Of a stretch of 64,000 nt of DNA, positions 18,194 to 26,208 are shown piece after piece. Each line of letters begins with the position of its first letter. The stretch's first letter is position 1. A program made the position numbers and the translations under genes. The DNA comes from SLFH01 sp050486265 (GTDB taxonomy: Bacteria > Planctomycetota > Phycisphaerae > Phycisphaerales > UBA1924). Below the pieces are notes generated by a model. It had not been told where the DNA came from, did not search any database, and saw nothing but the letters and a program-made list of their open reading frames with translations. Location of the stretch: the NCBI GenBank assembly GCA_050486265.1, contig JBJHCY010000002.1, forward strand, positions 124,001 to 188,000. Reading direction: 5' to 3'.

Positions 18194-18568
18194 ATGCCGA
18201 CGATCAATCAGCTCATCCGCAACCCGAGGCGTACGCCCAAGGCCAAGTCCAAGGTCCGCGACCTCGAAGCGTGCCCCCAACGCCGCGGCGTCTGCCTGAA
18301 TGTCCGCACCGTCACGCCGAAGAAGCCCAACTCCGCGCTCCGCAAGGTCGCCCGTGTCCGCCTGTCCAACGGCAAGGAAGTGACGGCCTACATCGGCGGC
18401 GAGGGACACAACCTGCAGGAGCACTCGATCGTCCTCGTCCGGGGCGGTCGTGTCCGCGACCTCCCCGGTGTCCGCTACCACATCGTGCGGGGCACCCGCG
18501 ACTGCCTCGGCGTCGACGATCGCAAGCAGGCCCGCTCCAAGTACGGCGCCAAGCGCTCCGGCAAGTAA
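18194..18568 (+). CDS. rpsL: 30S ribosomal protein S12
   Basis: 124 residues, full length. S12 sits at the decoding centre. The canonical TPKKPNSALRK block (Lys43) is intact. At residue 88 the sequence reads GGRVRDLPGVRYH, so an arginine stands where most bacteria have lysine (GGRVKDLPGVRYH). Start at ATG 18194 with a weak AGGA upstream. The next gene is rpsG, as in the str operon; fusA and tuf do not follow here. Confidence 0.98.
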   Translation: MPTINQLIRNPRRTPKAKSKVRDLEACPQRRGVCLNVRTVTPKKPNSALRKVARVRLSNGKEVTAYIGGEGHNLQEHSIVLVRGGRVRDLPGVRYHIVRGTRDCLGVDDRKQARSKYGAKRSGK

Positions 18569-18693
18569 GACAATCCAGCATTTCAGGGCGGCCGATGTGG
18601 TCGCCCGGCAAGTAATCGCCCCGGTCTTCCATCAAGCGGGGCGGTGAACAGTGCCGGCCTCGGCCGGCGGATGAGCCGAAAGGAAGCCAGCCC

Positions 18694-19185
18694 ATGGCAG
18701 GCCGCATCACCAAGAGCGAAGAGCAGCTCCGCCCAGACCCGCGTTACAACGACAAGGTCTTGGCGAAGTTCATCAACTGCATCATGTACGACGGCAAGAA
18801 GTCCGTCGCCCAGCGCGTGATGTACGACTGCCTGGACATCATCCAGGAAAAGCTCAAGACCGAGACGGACCCGAACGCCCCGCAGGAGGCGATCGAGGTC
18901 TTCCAGATGGCGATCAACAATGTCAAGCCGGCGGTCGAGGTGCGTTCCAAGCGCATCGGCGGCGCCAACTACCAGGTGCCGATGCAGGTGAACCGCAAGC
19001 GTCAGCAGTCGCTGGCGTTCCGCTGGATCATCCAGGCCTCCCGCTCCGAACGCGGACGCCCGATCGCCGCCAGCCTGGCCGAAGAGATCTACAACGCCGC
19101 CAGGGGCGAGGGCAAGGCGATGACCACCCGCGACCAGACCCACCGCATGGCCGACGCCAACAAGGCGTTCGCGCACTTTGCATAG
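18694..19185 (+). CDS. rpsG: 30S ribosomal protein S7
   Basis: 163 residues, slightly longer than the usual 156. S7 nucleates assembly of the 16S rRNA 3' domain. Family sequence is clear: KFINCIMYDGKKSVAQ, AINNVKPAVEVRSKRIGGAN, QVPMQVNRKRQQSLAFRW and the C-terminal HRMADANKAFAHFA. AAGGA precedes ATG 18694. It is 125 bases downstream of rpsL and is followed by a repeat and a hairpin. Confidence 0.98.
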   Translation: MAGRITKSEEQLRPDPRYNDKVLAKFINCIMYDGKKSVAQRVMYDCLDIIQEKLKTETDPNAPQEAIEVFQMAINNVKPAVEVRSKRIGGANYQVPMQVNRKRQQSLAFRWIIQASRSERGRPIAASLAEEIYNAARGEGKAMTTRDQTHRMADANKAFAHFA

Positions 19186-19241
19186 CGAGGGGTGTGGGGC
19201 CCGGCGATGCCGGTCGGAGAGCGGGCAAGCAAGCGCCGCGG

Positions 19242-19280
19242 CCTTGACGCCGAGTTCTGAACAAAGCGAAGGGTCGGGTC
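19242..19280. repeat. 39-bp intergenic repeat, copy 2
   Basis: Second copy of the element at 17540-17578, in the same orientation. The five differences all fall in positions 13-24 of the repeat; the last 15 bases (AGCGAAGGGTCGGGT) are identical. Confidence 0.65.
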
Positions 19281-19310
19281 CGGGCCTGGCAGACAAGCAG
19301 AGCGAGATCA

Positions 19311-19338
19311 ACCGCCGCCGGTACATGCCGGCGGCGGT
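19311..19338. terminator. Strong hairpin between convergent rpsG and topoisomerase VI A
   Basis: A perfect 11-bp stem (ACCGCCGCCGG at 19311-19321, CCGGCGGCGGT at 19328-19338) with loop TACATG, followed on the plus strand by GTCGTTGTCGGTT. The T content is modest, but the stem strength and the convergent position suggest a bidirectional terminator. Confidence 0.6.
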
Positions 19339-19394
19339 GTCGTTGTCGGTTGCGATCGAGCGGGTTCCGCGGGGTTCGTCCGCCGCGGCCTCGC

Positions 19395-20603
19395 TCACGA
19401 GAGCCAGTCCTGAGCCGCGAGGCGCTCGGGCACATACTCCTCGGTGATAAAGCTGATGCCCTTGGTGATCATCGACTCGACCTCCATCTTGAAGCCGTTG
19501 TCGAGCATCTTTTTGATCTCGCGCTGCCAGCCCTTGTTGCCCTCGAACCACGGGTAGGCGGCGATCTGCCTGGCGCGGGCGATGTCGCGCTCGTTGAGCT
19601 CGATCTGCACATCGTCGGTCAGGCCGCAGGCCTCGTAGTCCTTCGAGCGGATGCCGAGGAACTTCGCGTCGGGGATGGCGAGGCGTTCGGACTCGAAGGC
19701 GAGGGAGATCGAGCCCTGCTTGATGACGCTGTAGATGTAGTGCCCCCACGGGTCGCAGTCGAGCAGGCAGATGATCGGCAGGCCGTGCTCCTTGTTGAGG
19801 CGGTGGAGCATGCGGCGGACGCCCCGCGGGGGCTGGCCCGAGCCCTCGGTGAGGATGCAGTTGTATTCCTTCCAGAACTTGTCCTCGTTGAAGCGCTGCC
19901 AGACCGTGTCCTTCTCGACATGCAGGACGAACTCGGCGTCGATGTCCTTGAACTGGATCACATCGGGCTCGCAGATGCTGGGGATGGCGTACCCGCCGGT
20001 GCCCATTTTGCGGCAGTCGATCTCGTCGCCCGCGTCGATGACGGTGATGTTGCCGATCATCGTGCCGCGCTTCTTGGCGAAGATGTGCAGCTCTTCGCGG
20101 AGGCTGCCGAGGGTGACTTCGAGGTCTTCGAGAATGCCGTCGGACTCGGTCTGGTCGTCGAAGGTTTTTTCGCCCTTGCCCTTGGCGCCGGTGCCCTGGA
20201 TGGTGTGGAGGCTCTTGTAGAACATGCCGCGGAGGCTGAGGGTCTTGTCCTGCTCGATGAGTTCGTTGATGCTCTGGGAGTGGAGCATGGTCTGCATGAA
20301 CTTGCGTGCCTGACCGACATTGAAGAGCTGGCGTTCCTGCTGATCGGGGCCCATCTGGAGGATGCCGCGGGACTTGTTCCACTTGGTGTTGGCCTTCGAG
20401 CGCGTCGGCACATGGACGCGGGGCTCGCGCCCGGCCATGGCGGAGGTGACGATCGATTCGGCGAGCCGCGTAATAGCCGCGGCGGTCCGCGTGTCGCGCT
20501 CGCGGGGCGCGCCGGCTGACTTGCCGGCGGGCTTGTCGGCCGAGCCCTTGCGGGCCACTTTCTTCTTGCCGGAGGCGGGGCGGGATGTTTTTTTCTTGGC
20601 CAT
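19395..20603 (-). CDS. top6A: DNA topoisomerase VI subunit A (Spo11-like)
   Basis: 402 residues. The DNA-cleaving subunit of the type IIB topoisomerase, which makes transient double-strand breaks with 2-base overhangs. The winged-helix 5Y-CAP domain contains the likely catalytic tyrosine Tyr129 in LSLRGMFYKSLHT. The Toprim domain has its glutamate in VLHVEKD (about residue 230) and the D-x-D pair in ICLLDCDPWGHYIY (282/284). About 40 basic residues form an N-terminal tail. It is the last gene of a tight minus-strand operon: its ATG overlaps the TGA of the preceding 202-codon gene by one base. The enzyme is typical of archaea and plants and scattered in bacteria. Confidence 0.95.
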   Translation of the reverse strand: MAKKKTSRPASGKKKVARKGSADKPAGKSAGAPRERDTRTAAAITRLAESIVTSAMAGREPRVHVPTRSKANTKWNKSRGILQMGPDQQERQLFNVGQARKFMQTMLHSQSINELIEQDKTLSLRGMFYKSLHTIQGTGAKGKGEKTFDDQTESDGILEDLEVTLGSLREELHIFAKKRGTMIGNITVIDAGDEIDCRKMGTGGYAIPSICEPDVIQFKDIDAEFVLHVEKDTVWQRFNEDKFWKEYNCILTEGSGQPPRGVRRMLHRLNKEHGLPIICLLDCDPWGHYIYSVIKQGSISLAFESERLAIPDAKFLGIRSKDYEACGLTDDVQIELNERDIARARQIAAYPWFEGNKGWQREIKKMLDNGFKMEVESMITKGISFITEEYVPERLAAQDWLS

Positions 20604-21211
20604 CAGGAATTCAGCCCTTTGCGCTTGTCATGCCCGATCACCCACAGGCAGCGGTCGAGATCCCGACTGGAAATCTCGTACTCGGCAACCCATCGCCTGA
20701 ATGACTCGACATATGCCAGATACAGCTTTTTGCAACTATCAACAGACTCGTACAGCGACTTTCCGGGCGGCGATTTAGTGTCGACCCCGAGAGCTAGCAA
20801 GGCATAGTCGTCAAGGAGTGGGTATGTGTCTGAGTGAAACAAATGCAAGAAGGCCGAGGCAGTTGGAACACCGAACCCATAGAGTGGAAGCAGGTGCTTG
20901 AGGGCTAGAATGGGCTGTGAAGTCGATAGCGCCTTTCGGGTGGATTCCCTAAGCACCTCGTCGCCATTCGACGCAATCTTGTTGCCAAGTCCAGCGGAAT
21001 ACTTCCATGCGCCAAGCACTTTGCCGCCTTCGGCATCGAGGTAACCCTGTTCTTTCACCCTCGCGATAACTTCATCAAGGACTGAATCGGTCTTGCTCGA
21101 CTTACAATTGATCTCGTGGTATCGCTGAGTGAGGGCGGGCACTCGAGAAGTGTTGAACGGCAGGTTGCTAGGGGGGAAGCCCCTCGGCAGTCCGGCTTGT
21201 GACATGGTCAT
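20603..21211 (-). CDS. HhH-GPD/DNA-glycosylase-like small protein between the topoisomerase VI subunits
   Basis: 202 residues. Residues about 65-200 follow the layout of a family of small helix-hairpin-helix glycosylase-fold proteins: LGAWKYS, then RKALSTSQP, then the hairpin LPLYGFGVPTASAFLHLF, then YPLLDDYALLALG (Asp134 or 135 at the position of the glycosylase catalytic aspartate) and finally SRDLDRCLWVIGHDK. No typical catalytic lysine was identified, so enzymatic activity is uncertain. It overlaps the topoisomerase VI B stop by four bases (ATGA) and the A start by one base (TGATG), so it is translationally coupled to both. Sampled 60-base lines count 43% and 57% GC, against 65% in the neighbouring subunit gene, suggesting later acquisition. 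Confidence 0.7.
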   Translation of the reverse strand: MTMSQAGLPRGFPPSNLPFNTSRVPALTQRYHEINCKSSKTDSVLDEVIARVKEQGYLDAEGGKVLGAWKYSAGLGNKIASNGDEVLRESTRKALSTSQPILALKHLLPLYGFGVPTASAFLHLFHSDTYPLLDDYALLALGVDTKSPPGKSLYESVDSCKKLYLAYVESFRRWVAEYEISSRDLDRCLWVIGHDKRKGLNS

Positions 21212-23244
21212 TCTCCAAACAACCCACTGCCCGAAGGTTTCGCCCGTGTCTTTTTCTTGACGGTCTTCTTGCCGCCCGCCTTCGCGCCCGGCTTGCCGGG
21301 TTTCTTGGATCGCTTGGCGGGCTTGGCTTCGATCGCCGGCTCGGGTGGGGCGGCCGCGGCGTGGGCGTCGCTGGGGGCGCCGAGGATGATCACGCCGTCG
21401 TCTTTGTCGAGGCGTCCGTTGCTGCCGGCGAGCTGTTCGCTCTTTCTGCCGATGATCTTGCCGTCCTCGTCGAGGATGGCGTCGGCGAGCTCTGTGCGGC
21501 GCTGGGCCTGGCGCTGCAGGGCGTCGTAGAGGGCCTTGGCGTCGGCGCCGGTGATGGCGTTGCAGGCCTTGGCGATCTCGCCGATGTAGCGCTCGAAGAC
21601 ATCACGCCGCTCGCCCTCCCTGCGCATCGCCTTGCGGCGTCGGATGTAGGTGCCGAGCTTGCGCCCGCACTCCTGCAGGGCGAGCTTCATCTCCTTGCGG
21701 ATCTCGTCGTAGTCGGCGATCGCTTCCTTGCTCTCGCTGGTGAAGGGGACCCAGACGCTGGCCATGTGGATCATCACCACCAGCGGGCCGACCGGGGCGC
21801 CGTTGCGGGGCTGCGCGAGGCCGTAGCCGCGCCAGCTCGTCTCCACCACGCTCTTGAACGAGCAGCAGGCCGACTGCTGGTAGAGCAGCGGTACGCGGTT
21901 GGCGAAGCGGATCACCCGCGCCGGCTCGTCGGCCGCGAGCTCGCCCCCGAACGCGACGGCCGCTTCGATCTGGAAGGGCATGCCCCGGTACACGGCCGGG
22001 GATCGTGTGCTGGCGGCGTAAAACTCCGCCTTCACGCCCTTGAGCAAACCCGCCAGCAGCGTGCGCACGCCGATGGGGCTCAGGCAGTCGGTGGGGGGCG
22101 CGCGGAGCTTGGAGGCTTGGAGGTTTTTGTAGATCTTCTCCGCCGTCGCGTGGTCGATGCGGCTGACCCAGCTCTGCCCCGTCACGCCCGCGGCCTTGTA
22201 GACCTGCGAGGCGACGCTCGGCGTCACGCGGCAGAACTCTTTCTTCAGAAACCCGCCGAGCTGCGTCTCGCTCGTCTGCTTGAGCATGCGGAGGAAGGTG
22301 CCGAGCTCGACGCCGTAGGGGTGGGGCTTGATCTCGACCGTTTCGTGCGGGAGCTCGCCGACGCCTCGGGGGAAGATCAGGCGGTCGTCGAGCTCGATGG
22401 TCCGCAGCGGGCCCTCGCTGTCGGCCTTGGACTCGATGAGGGCCTTGGTGACCTCCGCGTCATCGGGCGGGGCCTCGGGCTTGAGGGTCGGGGCCTCCTC
22501 CTCGATGGCGGACTTGGCGGGGGGGAGGAAGGTGATCTGGGCGTGGGGGTTGGCGATCGCGGTCTGTTCGAGATACGCGTCGACGGAGGTCTTGCCCTTG
22601 ATGTAGCGGGCTTCGAGTTCGAGGGAGACGCGGGTGCCGGTGCCGCTGCTGGTCGTGGGGAAGTCGTCGGTCTCGATGTCGATCGTGACCTCGGGCTTGT
22701 TTTTGGTCGTGTCCATCGCCAGCTCGATGTGGTGAGCGGGCTTGGACTTGTGGGGCTTGGTCGTGATCACCATCGGGCGGCCGGTGGTCATGAGCCCGTA
22801 CATCCCCGCGGCGGAGATGCCGATCCCCTGCTGACCGCGGCTCATCTTCAGGCGGTGGAATTTGGAGCCGTAGAGCAGCTTGCCGAAGATGTTCTCGACT
22901 TGGCGCCGGACGATGCCGGGCCCGTTGTCGGTGACGGTGACCCGGAAGCGGTCGGGCCCGGCCTTGGGCAGGTGCTCGATCTGGACGGTGATGTCCGGCA
23001 GGATGCCGGCTTCCTCGCACGCGTCCAGGGCGTTGTCGACGGCTTCCTTGACGGTGGTGAGCAGGGCCTTGCGGGGGTTGTCGAAGCCGAGCAGGTGCCG
23101 GTTCTTGGCGAAGAACTCCGAGACGGAGATCTCGCGCTGCTTGGCGGCCATGGTCTCGGCGGTGACGCGTCCCGGGCGCTTGGCCGGTGCGGGCGAGCCC
23201 TTCGGTTTGCGGTCCGTGCGGGGCTTGCCCGACGATTTGGCCAT
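21208..23244 (-). CDS. top6B: DNA topoisomerase VI subunit B
   Basis: 678 residues. The ATPase subunit. The GHKL ATP-binding fold has the N box EAVDNALDACEEAG (residues 67-80; Glu67 general base, Asn71 metal ligand), the TDNGPGI box near 105 and the G-rich lid RGQQGIGISAAGMYG near 135. The H2TH and transducer domains follow, with the switch-lysine region probably near PLLYQQSACCSFKS. A lysine/alanine-rich tail of about 50 residues ends the protein, longer than in archaeal versions. It is the first gene of the operon; the next two genes overlap head to tail. The divergent neighbour is a PEP-CTERM gene across a 438-base gap. Confidence 0.95.
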   Translation of the reverse strand: MAKSSGKPRTDRKPKGSPAPAKRPGRVTAETMAAKQREISVSEFFAKNRHLLGFDNPRKALLTTVKEAVDNALDACEEAGILPDITVQIEHLPKAGPDRFRVTVTDNGPGIVRRQVENIFGKLLYGSKFHRLKMSRGQQGIGISAAGMYGLMTTGRPMVITTKPHKSKPAHHIELAMDTTKNKPEVTIDIETDDFPTTSSGTGTRVSLELEARYIKGKTSVDAYLEQTAIANPHAQITFLPPAKSAIEEEAPTLKPEAPPDDAEVTKALIESKADSEGPLRTIELDDRLIFPRGVGELPHETVEIKPHPYGVELGTFLRMLKQTSETQLGGFLKKEFCRVTPSVASQVYKAAGVTGQSWVSRIDHATAEKIYKNLQASKLRAPPTDCLSPIGVRTLLAGLLKGVKAEFYAASTRSPAVYRGMPFQIEAAVAFGGELAADEPARVIRFANRVPLLYQQSACCSFKSVVETSWRGYGLAQPRNGAPVGPLVVMIHMASVWVPFTSESKEAIADYDEIRKEMKLALQECGRKLGTYIRRRKAMRREGERRDVFERYIGEIAKACNAITGADAKALYDALQRQAQRRTELADAILDEDGKIIGRKSEQLAGSNGRLDKDDGVIILGAPSDAHAAAAPPEPAIEAKPAKRSKKPGKPGAKAGGKKTVKKKTRAKPSGSGLFGE

Positions 23245-23682
23245 GATGACCCTCCGTGGTGGGCGGCCTAGGGCGCCGCCAACATCATGAGCCGCCAGCG
23301 TAGCGGCGCGGGGGCGAGCCGTCGATTCCTGGTCCGCGCTTGATGACGCCCTGTCGCGTGCGGGGTTCGCGGCGTGAAAGAGTTATCGGTCTTGTCCGCG
23401 CCGGTCCGGCGACCGCCTCTGTCGGTCACACCCAGCCGGAAACCGGCCTTGCGTGGGCGTGAACGGAATCTTCACGACTTTCGGGGGGGTGAACGCCTTG
23501 AACCGGTTTCTTGATTCCCTGCTGGTGCTTATGCTGTCGGCGTCATCGGGATATACGCAAGACACACCATCCCGGTGGCGGCTGTCTGGCCGGTTTGGAG
23601 AACCGGCTCGGACCGCGCAAAGGACGCGAGAGAGTTCAGGACCGTTCGAGAGAGACCCCAGAGGTCACAGGAGAGACAGATC
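23245..23682. other. Intergenic region between divergent top6B and a PEP-CTERM gene
   Basis: No supported coding region in 438 bases. The right half contains GCTGGTGCTTATGCTGTCGG (23521-23540), which resembles the segment GCTGGTTCGTTATGCTCTG upstream of the paralogous gene at 24523, so TATGCT is the probable -10 box for both. A purine-rich 5' leader (23620-23682) ends in CAGGAGAGACA just before the start. Confidence 0.4.
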
Positions 23683-24336
23683 ATGAGCAAGACCGCAGCG
23701 ATCGTCGCGGCCGTCGCCTTCGCCGGCGCCGCCAACGCCACCGTCATCACCAGCTACACGCTCTTCCAGGAGCCGGGCGACCAGGCTTTCACGCCGGCGA
23801 CCACCTCGGCCGCGAATGTGTCGGGGCTGGACCTGACCCGCAGCGCGAACCTGAACCCGACCGCTGCGGGCAACTCGATCAGCGCCAGCGGCTGGACGCC
23901 CGACAGCACCTCGTACTTCTCGTTCGGGTTCAGCGTTGACGCGGGCTTCGTCGTCAACCTCGATGAGCTGATCATCGCCACCCGTTCGTCGAACACCGGC
24001 CCGGGCGAGCTCGGCCTGTTCTACAGCGGCGACAACTTCAGCACCAACCTCCACACCTTCAGCCAGAGCGGCACCAGCTTCCTCAACAGCACGATCGATC
24101 TGAGTGCGCTGACCAACCTCGACGGCACCGTCGAGTTCCGCATCAGCCCGATCGCTGATATCCGCGCCAACGGCGACCCCAATATCTCGCCCAACGGCAC
24201 CTTCCGCATCAGCGAGTTCTTCGACGGCAATGACTTCTTCCCGGTGCAGTTCACCGGCGAGGTCGTCCCCGCACCCGCTTCGGCCGCCCTCCTGGGTCTG
24301 GCCGGCCTGGTCGCGGCCCGTCGTCGCCGCGCCTGA
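23683..24336 (+). CDS. PEP-CTERM-like secreted protein, tandem paralogue 1
   Basis: 217 residues. A signal peptide (residues 1-20, ending AGAANA) is followed by a beta-rich domain and a C-terminal sorting signal VPAPASAALLGLAGLVAARR ending in Arg/Ala. PEP-CTERM tails are processed by exosortases; here the motif reads PAPA rather than PEP, common in planctomycetes. The body shares SYFSFGF, VDAGF, TRSS, TGPGELGLFYSGDNF and VEFRI with the downstream gene, so the two are a duplication. Start at ATG 23683 with AGGAGAGACA upstream. Function unknown beyond a surface or extracellular location. Confidence 0.85.
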   Translation: MSKTAAIVAAVAFAGAANATVITSYTLFQEPGDQAFTPATTSAANVSGLDLTRSANLNPTAAGNSISASGWTPDSTSYFSFGFSVDAGFVVNLDELIIATRSSNTGPGELGLFYSGDNFSTNLHTFSQSGTSFLNSTIDLSALTNLDGTVEFRISPIADIRANGDPNISPNGTFRISEFFDGNDFFPVQFTGEVVPAPASAALLGLAGLVAARRRRA

Positions 24337-24372
24337 TCGCGAGCGACACAATCCGTTGACACACAGAAGCAG

Positions 24373-24402
24373 CGGGCGGCTTTCGGGCCGCCCGTTGTTT
24401 GT
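24373..24402 (+). terminator. Terminator after PEP-CTERM paralogue 1
   Basis: CGGGCGGC (24373-24380) pairs with GCCGCCCG (24387-24394) across loop TTTCGG, followed by TTGTTTGT. Confidence 0.85.
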
Positions 24403-24438
24403 TTCTCTATTGCGCGGCCGCGCAATCTTCATCTGTCG

Positions 24439-24470
24439 TTGACACCGCGCGGCGGCTGGTTCGTTATGCT
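24439..24470 (+). promoter_or_regulatory. Candidate promoter of PEP-CTERM paralogue 2
   Basis: TTGACA at 24439-24444 and TATGCT at 24465-24470, 20 bases apart, which is longer than the optimum of 17. The TATGCT part and its flank are shared with the sequence upstream of the paralogue at 23683, which supports its use even if the -35 assignment is uncertain. Confidence 0.4.
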
Positions 24471-24522
24471 CTGAATCCACGCTCAGAGAGAGCTGCAAAC
24501 AGCATCCGTAAGGAGAGATTTC

Positions 24523-25188
24523 ATGCATATCAGCGCAGCAGCGGTCGGTCTGGCGTCGCTTTCGTCGTTCTCCGGCGCCTCGACGATCATCACCAGTTAC
24601 ACGACTTTTGGCCAGCCGGGCAATCAGGCGGTCCAGCCAGCAAACTCGCCGGTTGCCGGTGTGACGGGTCTGGACATGACTCGCAGCGGTGTGAACCCGT
24701 TCGGCGCCGCGAACTCGTTCAGCGCGAACGGCTGGACGAACGGCACGGACTCGTACTTCTCGTTCGGATTCACGGTTGACGCCGGCTTTGCCGTCAACCT
24801 TGACCGGTTCTTCATGGGCACCCGTTCGTCGGGCACCGGGCCGGGCGAACTCGGCCTGTTCTACAGCGGCGACAACTTTGCTTCCTCGCTCTTCAGCTTC
24901 ACCCAGAGCGGAACAAATTTCACCAACAGCGATGTCGACCTCAGCGCCCTGACGGGTCTGACCGGTGAGGTGGAGTTCCGCATCGCTCCGACCTCGACCG
25001 TTTCCGCCAACGGCGGGACGATTGCTGCCACCGGCACCTTCCGGATCGGTGATTACTTCGACGGTTCATTCTCCGAGGTCCGTTTCACCGGCGAGGTGAT
25101 CGAGACCGTCGTCATCCCCCTCCCCGGCGCCGCCGGGCTGGGGCTCGCCGGGCTCGGGCTCGTCGCGGTTCGCCGTCGCCGGGCCTGA
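24523..25188 (+). CDS. PEP-CTERM-like secreted protein, tandem paralogue 2
   Basis: 221 residues. Same architecture as the gene at 23683: short signal peptide, a beta-rich body starting IITSYTTFGQPGNQAV, and a tail IPLPGAAGLGLAGLGLVAVR ending in RRRRA. Shared blocks with paralogue 1 include GTGPGELGLFYSGDNF and SDVDLSALTGL/STIDLSALTNL. It has its own ribosome-binding site (AAGGAGAG before ATG 24523) and terminator, so the two copies are separately transcribed. The function is unknown; the conserved body suggests a filament- or matrix-type surface protein. Confidence 0.85.
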   Translation: MHISAAAVGLASLSSFSGASTIITSYTTFGQPGNQAVQPANSPVAGVTGLDMTRSGVNPFGAANSFSANGWTNGTDSYFSFGFTVDAGFAVNLDRFFMGTRSSGTGPGELGLFYSGDNFASSLFSFTQSGTNFTNSDVDLSALTGLTGEVEFRIAPTSTVSANGGTIAATGTFRIGDYFDGSFSEVRFTGEVIETVVIPLPGAAGLGLAGLGLVAVRRRRA

Positions 25189-25216
25189 TCGCTTGTGCGT
25201 TCCACAGATTCCTCGC

Positions 25217-25245
25217 GGGCGGCCTCCTGGTCGCCCGTTTTCTTT
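25217..25245 (+). terminator. Terminator after PEP-CTERM paralogue 2
   Basis: An 8-bp stem including one G-U pair (25217-25224 with 25231-25238), 6-base loop, followed by TTTTCTTTG. Confidence 0.8.
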
Positions 25246-25356
25246 GTCCCGGCGGCGTCGACGGGGCCCCGCGCCCGCGACGGACGGGCGGGGCGGCGCT
25301 ATCCTCTCGACCCCAAATCGCGTTTGAACAGACAAGACAGAGAGGCGGAGCAAGCC

Positions 25357-25827
25357 ATGGAAACCACGCTGATCATCCTCAAGCCCGACGCCGTGCAGCG
25401 GGGCCTGATGGGACGCATCATCTCCCGGTTCGAGGACAAGGGCCTGCAGGTCGTGGGCGCCAAGATGATGCAGATCTCCCAGGATCTGGCCGCGACCCAC
25501 TACGAGGCCCACAAGGAGCGCCCGTTCTACAAGGGCCTGGTCTCGTTCATGACCAGTTCGCCCGTGCTCGTCCTGGCGATCCGGGGCAACGACGCCATCG
25601 CGATCAGCCGCAAGATGATGGGCGCCACCTTCGGCTCCAAGGCCGAGCCCGGGACGATCCGGGGCGATTTCGGCGTGTCGAACTCGTTCAACCTGATCCA
25701 CGGGTCCGACAGCCCTGAGGCCGCCGAGCGCGAGCTCTCGCTGTTCTTCAAGCAGGGCGAGGTGCAGAGCTTCGAGCGGGCGGGCGACCAGTGGGTCTAC
25801 GACATGTCCGGCGGCAAGCCGGAGTGA
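25357..25827 (+). CDS. ndk: Nucleoside diphosphate kinase
   Basis: 156 residues, the normal bacterial length plus a short tail. Transfers the gamma-phosphate between nucleoside tri- and diphosphates through a phosphohistidine, here His115 in FNLIHGSDS. It starts METTLIILKPDAVQRGLMG and keeps PVLVLAIRGNDAI and GTIRGDFGVSNS. The ATG at 25357 follows a purine-rich leader. A hairpin terminator follows 66 bases downstream. Confidence 0.97.
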   Translation: METTLIILKPDAVQRGLMGRIISRFEDKGLQVVGAKMMQISQDLAATHYEAHKERPFYKGLVSFMTSSPVLVLAIRGNDAIAISRKMMGATFGSKAEPGTIRGDFGVSNSFNLIHGSDSPEAAERELSLFFKQGEVQSFERAGDQWVYDMSGGKPE

Positions 25828-25892
25828 GCGCGCGCCCGACCGCCCGGCAGCGGTACGGTCGGGGCCTCTCTCAAAGTGCTGTGTGAAGCATT

Positions 25893-25917
25893 GCGGGCCG
25901 ATGAGGCCCGCTCTTTT
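25893..25917 (+). terminator. Terminator after ndk
   Basis: GCGGGCC (25893-25899), loop GATGA, GGCCCGC (25905-25911), then TCTTTT. Confidence 0.85.
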
Positions 25918-25986
25918 GCGCGCCCGACGCCGGCGACTTCATCGCACCGGCGCAGGCCGGCGAGGGCAGCCCGAAGGCCGGCCAAA

Positions 25987-26208
25987 TCAGTGCGCCGCGG
26001 CCTCGGGCTTGATCCTTCCGACCACATCCTCGGGTGAGGAGGTGATCTGGTCGGCGACTTCACGCCGGTGGATCTCGACATTGCGGGGGAAGTCGAACGC
26101 GACACGGACGCGCTCGCCGCGCACCGAAGCGATCCGCACAACCCCGATGGGGTTCCGCGGGTCGCCGATGACGACCTCCTCGCCCTCTCGCCTTGTGATG
26201 ACCAACAT
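25987..26208 (-). CDS. csrA: Carbon storage regulator CsrA
   Basis: 73 residues. RNA-binding dimer that blocks or activates translation at GGA-containing hairpins. The core MLVITRREGEEVVIGD matches the family, including the Arg/Gly positions, and VAFDFPRNVEIHRREVADQI retains the RNA-contacting VxIxRxE-type strand as VEIHRREV. The start at ATG 26208 has GGGAGG ten bases upstream; longer in-frame starts at 26382 are unsupported. In planctomycetes csrA is often linked to flagellar genes, but here its neighbour is a NifU-like gene. Confidence 0.96.
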   Translation of the reverse strand: MLVITRREGEEVVIGDPRNPIGVVRIASVRGERVRVAFDFPRNVEIHRREVADQITSSPEDVVGRIKPEAAAH

